This document shows, piece by piece, positions 33,701 to 40,476 of a stretch of 50,434 nucleotides of DNA. The DNA comes from Bacteroidaceae bacterium (GTDB taxonomy: Bacteria; Bacteroidota; Bacteroidia; Bacteroidales; Bacteroidaceae): positions 1 through 50,434 of the forward strand of contig JAUUPT010000026.1 in NCBI GenBank assembly GCA_030843315.1, read 5' to 3'. The notes beneath the pieces are model-generated. The model made no database searches and had not been told where the DNA came from. It was given only the letters and a program-made list of their open reading frames with translations. Position 1 is the first letter of the stretch, and every line of letters starts with the position of its first letter. Position numbers and translations under genes: made by a program.

Positions 33701-34064
33701 CGCGTACTTCGTTCACGGGGCGGATGGCAATGGCACCATCTTTTACCGTATAAGCCAATCCGCTGTTCTTCAGACATTCGTCCAGCACGGCGGCTATCTT
33801 TTCGTTCTTTACGTTCAGGCTGTGTACCTTTACTTTCTTTACATCGTTTGTGCTGTAGATAAAGGTGAAATCCGTCTGTCGTTGAATCTCCCATAGCACG
33901 TCGCTTAACGTAGCGTCTTTTACGTTCACAGTAACCGTGGTCTGGGCAAATGCCGTGTTGGCAGCCTGCACAAAGCCAATCATCATGAAACTGAAGAACA
34001 GGAATGTAGCCCACATACGTTTACTACCTTCCCAAGAGCTGGTGTAGTTCTGTTTCTTAGTCAT
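30705..34064 (-). CDS. SusC/RagA family TonB-dependent transporter with N-terminal STN signalling domain
   Basis: A 1119-residue outer membrane transporter. After a signal peptide (about residues 16-41, ending AFAQ) comes an STN domain (about 45-115, VTVNVKDATLSDVLWEIQ), the trans-envelope signalling part that talks to a FecR anti-sigma factor. A carboxypeptidase-like domain follows (about 130-205, YTVSGTVIDETGESVIGANV), then the TonB-box-like EEVIVTGYGTFKKS, a plug with the SusC/RagA signature LRIRGMGSFNASN-SPLYVIDG, and a 22-strand barrel ending in LNLNF. It lies 21 bp after the FecR gene. The STN domain shows that it is controlled by sigma/anti-sigma signalling, unlike the second SusC in the window. 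Confidence 0.95.
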   Translation of the reverse strand: MTKKQNYTSSWEGSKRMWATFLFFSFMMIGFVQAANTAFAQTTVTVNVKDATLSDVLWEIQRQTDFTFIYSTNDVKKVKVHSLNVKNEKIAAVLDECLKNSGLAYTVKDGAIAIRPVNEVRGVAAVEQQKYTVSGTVIDETGESVIGANVLVKGTTNGQTTDLDGHFSIQTEQAAVTLVVSYVGYVRQEVRATAGKMVKVVLVPDANLTEEVIVTGYGTFKKSAYAGSASSVKNEKIADVPSVSFQDLLQGNATGVQFTAASGQPGSSSSLRIRGMGSFNASNSPLYVIDGVAVTSGSINSITSDGGLDAMSTINTSDIENITIIKDAAAASLYGSRAANGVVLITTKKGKTGKAVVNLKADWGFSDFAMDYRPTLSGAERREYIYNGLKLGQERSGKSAEDAIAYADKNIDKYAPVPWCGYTDWGDYLFRKGSHSNYEASLSGGTEKFKYYSSLAYLKQEGIVRTSSLERVTGRLNVDFQATDKLKVGVNSMFTNLIQSVYSEGTGYTAPFYSSVSKLTPSDPVYNEDGTYNQDLIGLARRNPVLAQAYNYQREYVTRTFNTLYAEYEFIKDLKLKSTFSYDYNISKGKEWRDSRTSDGEKNNGGMEKAYSEYNKMVWSNQLSYKMDIQRDHHLDALVGYEIDSKYNDGLSGYATNFLTPLKNDITNGQTLESLGGSSSRSRMVSYISRLNYDYKHKYYLGGSYRMDGSSRLHRDNRWGSFWSVSGAWRVIEEDFMKPTSNWLTDLKLRASYGVNGTLPSDLYGYMGLTSLSGGYMENPALIQSQIENRDLQWETNYNLNIGLDFGIFDRVNFTLEYYTRTTKNLLMDCPVSMTTGFSSYLMNIGEVKNQGVELEINSKNIVTKDFDWGTTFTLSHNSNKIVKLDGEQTQIISGTQIHKIGSPYRTFYMIEFAGINPETGAPQFYTNTLDANGKYVKEITENNKDAHAIPLKKHAEPNITGGLSNTLRYKWFDLSFMFSYQFGAFGYDNWAQKTEHGGKDFTLNIPAYYRDNWKKPGDVSKYEVFIEKPTVAMNGVTTTRRLHSTDFIRLKTLTFGVTAPKEWTKKIGVNSLRLYASANNLWTWAAYDFYDPESVNAGTASWGTPPLKTVTFGLNLNF

Positions 34065-34085
34065 ACTTACTTAAATTATTAATGG

Positions 34086-35261
34086 TTAGTTATAGAATGT
34101 TATTGTCTTACCGCCGATCTTGAAGTGTATGTTCTCCGTAGCTTCCAGCAGCTCCAGGAAAGGAGTGATGCTTTCGTAACGGTTCACGTTGCAGCCGAAG
34201 CGCTTGTTCTTGAGGCTGGCATCGGCGTACTTCACTTCGATGTCATACCATCGCGAGAGGGTTTTCATGATGTCTTCCAGGCGCTGGTCTTTGAAGTTGA
34301 TCTTCCCTCTGACCCACGAGGTATAGAAGGCGGTGTCTACCGTGCGTACGTGCAGGTCGCTGCTTCCGGGTGTCAATGAGGCTTGTTGCGAAGGTTTCAG
34401 CACGAGGCTGTTGCCCTCTCCGGCATCTACCCGCACCGAACCGCTTACGAGGGTGGTCTGGTACTCTTCATCGGGATAGGCGGAGATGTTGAAAGTAGTC
34501 CCCAACACTTCTATCTGCATGCCCCGGGTGTGCACAATGAAAGGTTGTCCGGTCTTGTTCACTTCAAAGTAGGCTTCACCCACCAGTTCCACTTCACGCT
34601 TATCCGCCCCGAAAGTAACGGGGAAGCGCAGGCTACTCATCGAGTTCAGATGGACTTTTGTGCCATCGTTCAATACAAGGGCGTATTCTCCGCCTTGGGG
34701 AATCTCCACCTTATTATATATAGGGGTTGTTTGTGCTGCCAACTTCTGTGCCGAACGGTAATTCAACGTCGTAGAATCTACCTGTATCTGCTTATCTGCC
34801 AACCGTGCTTGCTCTTCGGAGACTTCCTTATCCAGATATACAGTCTCTCCGTTGTCCAGTGTCAGGATGGCTTTGGCACCGCCCGGCAATATTTGTTGTC
34901 CTGCCAGTAACACGCTGTCACCCGGCAATTGAGTCTCAGGAACATTCATAAGTGCAAAGACCAATATCAGACCGGGCAGAATGATGGTGGCTGCATATTG
35001 CAACACTTTCATATACCGCTTTCTGAAAGACATCCTTTTGATGCGCTTCTCCACTCCTTTCCATCCGGCATTCACGTCATAGTCCGCCCGACGGACTTCG
35101 TGCCGCACGCGGTTCTCCTCACTGCAAATCTTCTGAAAGAGTTGCTCGTGGCTTTTATCCTCATCGCGCCAGGCATCCAGGCGGGTGCTTTCATCCGGAG
35201 TAATCTCACCGGATAAATACACGGCTATGAGGCGGGCAATATCGAAATCTTTTCTTATCAT
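34086..35261 (-). CDS. FecR family anti-sigma factor
   Basis: A 391-residue inner membrane regulator. The cytoplasmic N-terminus (about residues 1-85) has the short anti-sigma helices (LIAVYLSGEITPDESTRLDAW) and is followed by one membrane helix (about 88-107). A periplasmic FecR domain comes next (about 180-275, KVEIPQGGEYALVLNDGTKV and FIVHTRGMQIEVLGTTFN), then a DUF4974-type end (LEDIMKTLSRWYDIEVKY). It binds the STN domain of the SusC encoded directly downstream. Usually the cognate ECF sigma gene lies immediately upstream; here it does not. The nearest one is at 45693-46256 on the same strand, beyond an inserted-looking module. No clear promoter box was found. Confidence 0.94.
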   Translation of the reverse strand: MIRKDFDIARLIAVYLSGEITPDESTRLDAWRDEDKSHEQLFQKICSEENRVRHEVRRADYDVNAGWKGVEKRIKRMSFRKRYMKVLQYAATIILPGLILVFALMNVPETQLPGDSVLLAGQQILPGGAKAILTLDNGETVYLDKEVSEEQARLADKQIQVDSTTLNYRSAQKLAAQTTPIYNKVEIPQGGEYALVLNDGTKVHLNSMSSLRFPVTFGADKREVELVGEAYFEVNKTGQPFIVHTRGMQIEVLGTTFNISAYPDEEYQTTLVSGSVRVDAGEGNSLVLKPSQQASLTPGSSDLHVRTVDTAFYTSWVRGKINFKDQRLEDIMKTLSRWYDIEVKYADASLKNKRFGCNVNRYESITPFLELLEATENIHFKIGGKTITFYN

Positions 35262-36014
35262 ATTTTGGCTTGTTTTTATCTATCTTTAGTAATAATACAG
35301 TTCAGAATGAAAACAGGGTGAATGTATAGGGAAATATTTTTTAAAATATATAAAGAAAGTATACAGGAAGGGGATTTCCATGCTTCTACAAGCGCGGGAA
35401 GGCGGGAGTTATCTCTTTGCAATCAGATAGAGCATGTATAGAAACAAAAGGATGCGATATACGGCGTTTCGCTATCACACCTATTCGTACAAAGGGGAGT
35501 AAATAGAAAATTCCTGCATAAAGTAGGGAATAGATATACGGATATAATGAATAATATGCAAAGAATATACGGTTCCCGGGCGCAGATGGTATGTTTTGCC
35601 GGAATAGACGGTGTGTTTTGGGTGAATAGATGGTATGTTTTGCACCGAAAGACTATGTGTTCGGCACCGAGGAACTATATGTTTCGCTATGGGGAACTAT
35701 AGATTCGGCACCGGGGAACTATAGATGGAGCAAAAAGGGAAGGTATGTTGCGCTACTTGGGATAGGCAGAGCGGCAGCATCCAAGTATCGAATTATCTAC
35801 AAACGGAGTGTTCATCATTCAGAAAGATGCAATACGAGTCAGAGACTTCTCAATATGATTCCCATTTCGTCAAATACCGTTCACGTCGCAAACCCACTAA
35901 CGCGCGAGAGTGGTTTCTTTCTCTTCCGCCTGCCGTCTGCGCAGGAACGCGGCACGCTGCCGCGTTTAAAAATACAATTTGTCATTTTGCCACATCGGAG
36001 AGGAAAGGTTGCAT
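35262..36014. other. long intergenic region between the HTCS and fecR genes
   Basis: No gene supported: the open frames here (for example one from 35630) cross the 22-bp array and have no protein-like signal. It contains the upstream region of fecR, the 22-bp repeat array (35542-35761), and a hairpin AACGCGGCA/TGCCGCGTT (35946-35966) about 50 bp past the HTCS stop that may stop its transcription, though no T run follows on that strand. Confidence 0.6.
35542..35761. repeat. array of ten degenerate 22-bp units upstream of fecR
   Basis: Ten 22-bp units fit in register from 35542. The best ones are 35586, 35608 and 35630 (ATGGTATGTTTTGC and close forms) and 35652, 35674, 35696 and 35718 (ACTATATGTTTCGC, ACTATAGATTCGGCACC and close forms). 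Sequence drifts gradually along the array, as in an old tandem expansion. The unit at 35630 matches the unit at 19329 in the other array at 16 of 22 positions. There are no unique spacers, so it is not a CRISPR. Confidence 0.75.
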
Positions 36015-39000
36015 TCACTCCCCGGCGCTCTCGTTGAACTTCTGCATATACTCCTTCGGCGACATGCCGAACTGTTCCTTAAAGGAATTGGAGAAGTGGG
36101 ACAGGTTGCTGAACCCCACGGAATAGGCAATATCCGATATATTCATCTTCTTGTTGTTCTGTAGCAACTTGGCGGCTTGCTGTATGCGGATGTTGCGGAT
36201 AAAGTCGCGGGTACTGAGGTTGGTCAGTTCCTTGAGTTTGCGATAGAGGTGCACCCGGCTCAGTCCGACGCTCCTCGCCAGCATTTCCACATCCAGCGTC
36301 GGTTCCGACAGATTGTCATTGATGACCTTCATCACCTTCTCCAGCAAGATTTCGTCGGTAGGCTTTATGTTCAGCACTTCCTGTTTCTCTTCCTGCTGCT
36401 GCATTCCGCTGAACTTATTCTTCAGCAGTTTGCGGTTATTAATAAGGTTGCCCACGGTCTTTTTCAGTATTTCTATGTTGAACGGCTTCACCAGGTAGGC
36501 ATCCGCTCCCGTGTCCATACCCTCGGCATAGTCTTCCGGCTTGCCTTTGGCGGTGAGCAGAATCACCGGGATATGATTGATGCTTGCATTCTGCTTTATC
36601 TTGCGGCACAGGGTGATGCCGTCCATTTCGGGCATCATGATATCACTCAGCACCAGGTCGGGCATTCCGGCAAGGATGGCTTTGAAGGCTTCCTTGCCGT
36701 TGTTGCAAACCGTAACCTTATACAGCCCGCTCAACTGCTGCTTCAGATAGCTCTGTATCTCCTTTTCATCTTCCACAATGAGCAGGTGGAACTTGGTCTT
36801 GGGCTTGGCTTGCACCGCGGTTCCCGGCTCTTCATTAGCTTCAAACTCCAGTTTCTCCTTGATGTGCAGCGGATAAGGCGTCGCTTCCATACTCGCCGGG
36901 TTCTCCAGTTCGCTGGCTTGCAGGTGCGAAGCGCCCAGCGGGATGCGGACAATGAAGCGGCTTCCGGGGTGTTCCGTGCAGTTCTCGGCGGTGATGGTGC
37001 CGTGGTGAAGATGTACCAACGAGTGCGTCAGGTGCAGCCCTATCCCCGTTCCCAGGTTGTTGTACGCCGAGCCGTTGTTTATCTGGTAGAAGCGTTCGAA
37101 GATGCGTTCTATCTTATCCTCTTCCAGGCCGATGCCGGTGTCCTCTATCACTACCTCAAAGTAGTTCTTCAAGGGCGTATCGGTGTCGGCATGCCCCTGC
37201 CGCAGCGTGAGGGTGATTTCTCCGCCTTCGGGCGTGTACTTAAAGGCATTGGACAAGAGGTTCATCAAAACTTTGTCGAAGTTGTTCAGGTCTACCCAGG
37301 CCTTTAGTGAGGCATCTTCGTGTACAAAGGCCAGGCGGATGTTTTTCTGTTTGGTTACGTAGTCGAATGTCAGAATCAAGTCGTCTATAAAGCCTACGAT
37401 GTCCGTCTCCCTGAACTTCAGGAACATCTGCCCCTTGTCTATCTTTCGCATATCCATCAACTGGTTCACCAGTCGGAGAATGCGCTGGGAGTTGCGGTAA
37501 ATCATCATGTAGGTCTTGTTCAGCTCGGGGCTCAGATTGTCCGAAAGCAACTTCTCTATCGGGTTGATGATGAGCGTCATCGGGGTGCGTATCTCGTGGG
37601 AGATATTGATGAAGAATTGCAGCTTCGCCTCGTTTATCTCTTCCTGATGCTTGCGTTCCGTCATTTCCTGGCGGTGGCGTATGCGGTTGAAAAGATAGGT
37701 GATGATGCCCAGCACCAGCAACAGGAACAGGACGGAGTAGGCGCCGTATGCCCAGCCGGACAAGTACCAGGGCGGGCGGACGATGATGGTGATGGTGCGT
37801 ATGTCCGACAGGCTGCCGCGCTCGGCAACGCATACCTGGAAGGTGTACTTGCCGTGACGCAGTTTGTTGTAGGTGACGCGGTTGTTGCCGGGTTCGGTGG
37901 TCTGCCACTCGTCGCCCAGTTCGATGATGCGGTACTGGTACTTTATCTGTTGCGGATTGTCGTACCTCAACGTGGAAAAGACAATGCTGAACGTATTGTC
38001 CTGATGGCTGAGGCGGAAGACATCGGCATCGATTACGGCGGTGGAGATGATGGGTTTGCCGTCCGACAGGGTGTTCTTGTTCACCGGCTGGTTGAATACC
38101 CAGAAGTCGGTGATATAGACATCGTTCTTCCGAGGATACTCTATAATCTGTTCCGGCACGAAGTGGGTGATTCCATCGCTTCCGCCCAGGTATATCCGCC
38201 CGTTGCGGTCCTGGAAGAAAGCTCCGTGGGTAAATTCATTGCCTTGCAGCCCGTCGCCCACGAAGTAATTGACAAAGTGCAGGTTCTTCCGGTCGAACTT
38301 GCTGATGCCATTGTAGGTGCTCACCCAGAGGTTCTGATTCTTGTCCTCGGCAATGGCGCAAATGATGTTGTTGGGGAGTCCGTCCTGCATGGTGTATCTC
38401 TGCACTTCTTTCGTCTTCTTGTCGATGCGGAAAAGTCCGCTCGACATACCTGCCCAGATGTTTCCTTCCCCATCTTCGAGGAAGCTGTAGCCTACGCTCT
38501 CCTGGGTTCCCAGGTTTATCTTGCTGAAGCTGTCCTGCTTAGGGTTATAGCAGGAGATTCCCTGGTATCCGCCTATCCATATCATTCCTTCGCGGTCGCA
38601 CAGGAGTACGTTCACCCAGTTGTTGCTGAGGTCGTCATCTACCATCCCCTTGTCCTCTTCGTGAATGACATTGTGCTGCCGCACCTCCTTCGTATCCAAA
38701 TTATAGGTATAAAGTCCGCTTCCCAAAGTGGCGATATACAGGTTGCGGTGGTCATCTTCAATGATATTCATTATCTTCTCGTGCAGCAGTTGGGGGATGT
38801 AAGTGCATTTGCCCGTTTCTTTATGAAGTATGGACAGTCCGCGGGCGTATGCTCCCAGCCAGATGTTACGGTCCGAGTCCTGAAATAGGCTTGTGATGGT
38901 GTTTGCCACCGAACCGGAACTGTCTTCGGGACGGTAATGCCTTATCGGCTTGTAAAGGCTGTCCAACTCAAAAACACCTTCGTTGTCCGCCCCTACCCAC

Positions 39001-40094
39001 AAATGATTGTCGGCATCCTTAAACACGGACATGATGCATCCCGTACCGATCGGGTTGTTATAAAGCAGTTTGTGACCGATGTATTCGAAACGGTCCCGGT
39101 GTGCAGGCAGAAAGACAATGCCCTTTTGGAATATACCCAGCCACAGATTCTTGTCCCTGTCCTGCAATATGCTGTGTACTTTCCCTGTGCTCAGGTCAAA
39201 TGGTGCCGCATCGATCGAATAATCCTCAATCTGCCGCGTCTCCGGGTTGTAGGTCTTTACACCTTTCCCGTCCGTACCTATCAGGAGCCTTCCGTCGATG
39301 AAAGCCAATTGCTTGATGGGAAGATTCTGTATGCCCCCATAAGGAATGGGGATGAAGCGGCTTTTCTCCCGGTCGTACAGGCACAGCCCGCGGGTCAGGG
39401 TACCGACAAACAAGTTCCCGTCCTCATCCTCTGCCATAGCCGATATGTTATTGTCCGGGATATCGGGATATTTGAAACGCTGTATCTCCCCCGACTTCGG
39501 ATGGTAGCAGACAATTCCCTGGGTTTCGGAAGGGAACCAAAGATTTCTCTCCGTATCTTGGAAGATAGCATTTATAGTTGATAATTGAAGTTTCCGGTTC
39601 ATTCCCTCGATAGGTTCCATCAATTTAAGAGAGAGATTCATGCGGAAGATGGTATCGCCGGTCGTAGTTCCCCACACTTCACCGTTCTCCAGTTCTTTGA
39701 GGCTCGTGACGTGTACCGTCCCCTCGCGTCCTTTCATCTTTATCAGTTCAAAGTTATCCGTTTCGGGATGATACAGCATCAATCCCCTGAGGCATCTTAT
39801 CCACAGGTTCTGGTAACTATCTTCAAAAATGGCGCGCACGTGGTTGTTGACGAGCGAAGTGGAATCGGCGTCAATGTGTTTATAGTGGGTGAAGTGCGTA
39901 CCATCGAACTTGTTCAGCCCGAACTCGGTGGATGCCCATATAAATCCCCGGTAATCCTGAAATAACTGGTTGATAAGGCTACTGCTGAGCTGACCGTTGG
40001 CAGAGTAGTAAGTTCCGGTTTGACACAGGCTTCGGGATGGAATCGACAGGAATAGTATAATCGCAATGATATACTTGCACGTTTTTAGATTCAT
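36015..40094 (-). CDS. hybrid two-component system regulator (HTCS)
   Basis: A 1359-residue one-protein sensor and transcription regulator. Order: signal peptide (about residues 1-25), two seven-bladed propeller halves of Reg_prop repeats (about 30-690), a Y_Y_Y domain (about 700-765), one membrane helix (about 775-798), a HisKA domain with H833 (INISHEIRTP), a HATPase domain (VLMNLLSNAFKYTPEGG, DTGIGL, GTGIGLHL), a receiver with phospho-acceptor D1151 (LVLSDIMMPEMDG), and a C-terminal AraC helix-turn-helix pair (about 1255-1355). HTCS proteins sense oligosaccharides in the periplasm and activate the adjacent SusCD genes. This one is divergent from susC2 at 40477. Its AraC end fits the direct repeats found upstream of that gene. 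Confidence 0.96.
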   Translation of the reverse strand: MNLKTCKYIIAIILFLSIPSRSLCQTGTYYSANGQLSSSLINQLFQDYRGFIWASTEFGLNKFDGTHFTHYKHIDADSTSLVNNHVRAIFEDSYQNLWIRCLRGLMLYHPETDNFELIKMKGREGTVHVTSLKELENGEVWGTTTGDTIFRMNLSLKLMEPIEGMNRKLQLSTINAIFQDTERNLWFPSETQGIVCYHPKSGEIQRFKYPDIPDNNISAMAEDEDGNLFVGTLTRGLCLYDREKSRFIPIPYGGIQNLPIKQLAFIDGRLLIGTDGKGVKTYNPETRQIEDYSIDAAPFDLSTGKVHSILQDRDKNLWLGIFQKGIVFLPAHRDRFEYIGHKLLYNNPIGTGCIMSVFKDADNHLWVGADNEGVFELDSLYKPIRHYRPEDSSGSVANTITSLFQDSDRNIWLGAYARGLSILHKETGKCTYIPQLLHEKIMNIIEDDHRNLYIATLGSGLYTYNLDTKEVRQHNVIHEEDKGMVDDDLSNNWVNVLLCDREGMIWIGGYQGISCYNPKQDSFSKINLGTQESVGYSFLEDGEGNIWAGMSSGLFRIDKKTKEVQRYTMQDGLPNNIICAIAEDKNQNLWVSTYNGISKFDRKNLHFVNYFVGDGLQGNEFTHGAFFQDRNGRIYLGGSDGITHFVPEQIIEYPRKNDVYITDFWVFNQPVNKNTLSDGKPIISTAVIDADVFRLSHQDNTFSIVFSTLRYDNPQQIKYQYRIIELGDEWQTTEPGNNRVTYNKLRHGKYTFQVCVAERGSLSDIRTITIIVRPPWYLSGWAYGAYSVLFLLLVLGIITYLFNRIRHRQEMTERKHQEEINEAKLQFFINISHEIRTPMTLIINPIEKLLSDNLSPELNKTYMMIYRNSQRILRLVNQLMDMRKIDKGQMFLKFRETDIVGFIDDLILTFDYVTKQKNIRLAFVHEDASLKAWVDLNNFDKVLMNLLSNAFKYTPEGGEITLTLRQGHADTDTPLKNYFEVVIEDTGIGLEEDKIERIFERFYQINNGSAYNNLGTGIGLHLTHSLVHLHHGTITAENCTEHPGSRFIVRIPLGASHLQASELENPASMEATPYPLHIKEKLEFEANEEPGTAVQAKPKTKFHLLIVEDEKEIQSYLKQQLSGLYKVTVCNNGKEAFKAILAGMPDLVLSDIMMPEMDGITLCRKIKQNASINHIPVILLTAKGKPEDYAEGMDTGADAYLVKPFNIEILKKTVGNLINNRKLLKNKFSGMQQQEEKQEVLNIKPTDEILLEKVMKVINDNLSEPTLDVEMLARSVGLSRVHLYRKLKELTNLSTRDFIRNIRIQQAAKLLQNNKKMNISDIAYSVGFSNLSHFSNSFKEQFGMSPKEYMQKFNESAGE

Positions 40095-40122
40095 AGTATT
40101 ACATTTAGTGGAGAATACTTTG

Positions 40123-40153
40123 CAAACTTACACAAAAAACAGGAGATTCACAA
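40123..40153 (-). promoter_or_regulatory. promoter of the HTCS gene
   Basis: On the minus strand TTG (40151-40153), a 20-bp spacer and TAAGTTTG (40123-40130) lie about 29 bp before the ATG. Confidence 0.55.
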
Positions 40154-40170
40154 GCATATCCGGATAGTCC

Positions 40171-40278
40171 GGTATTTGTAACAATCTATCATTCAGCAGT
40201 GCTCTGCACGGTATATGTAACGACAATATAAGGTTTTGTAACGTAGAGAAAGGTTATGTACTTTCCGTATTATATTTG
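40171..40278 (+). promoter_or_regulatory. susC2 control region: direct repeats plus -7 box
   Basis: Four copies of a GGTwTwTGTAAC-like sequence lie at 40171, 40210, 40232 and 40252, with their GTAAC (last one GTACT) ends spaced 39, 21 and 20 bp apart, about two helical turns or twice that. They are followed by TATATTTG (40271-40278). The -33 position is poor, as expected of an activated promoter. The transcript would have a leader of about 190 nt. These are plausible binding sites for the AraC domain of the divergent HTCS protein. Confidence 0.5.
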
Positions 40279-40476
40279 TGTAACCTCCCTGCAGTCTTTA
40301 TTTCCTCCAATAAACTACATTTGCAATGTCCGATTAAGGAATGGCACCGTGTGCGATAACAAATATGATTGTTTAACCTTTAAATAGAATAATATGAAGA
40401 CATGAAGAAAACTCATTTCACTTATTTAGTCTGACTTAAATCAAGAATTTGTATAACTAACTTAATTAATGGTTTT

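Noticed and set aside
35542..35761. Possible CRISPR array
   Set aside because: Repeats are directly adjacent, degenerate and without spacers; no cas genes in the window.
35630..36126. Overlapping frames of 131-135 residues in the fecR-HTCS gap
   Set aside because: They cross the 22-bp array and run into the end of the antisense HTCS gene; no signal peptide, domain or promoter.
37320..38888. A 522-residue open frame on the plus strand inside the HTCS gene
   Set aside because: It is antisense to a complete, well-recognised regulator and its translation has no known domain or protein-like pattern; it results from codon bias of the real gene.
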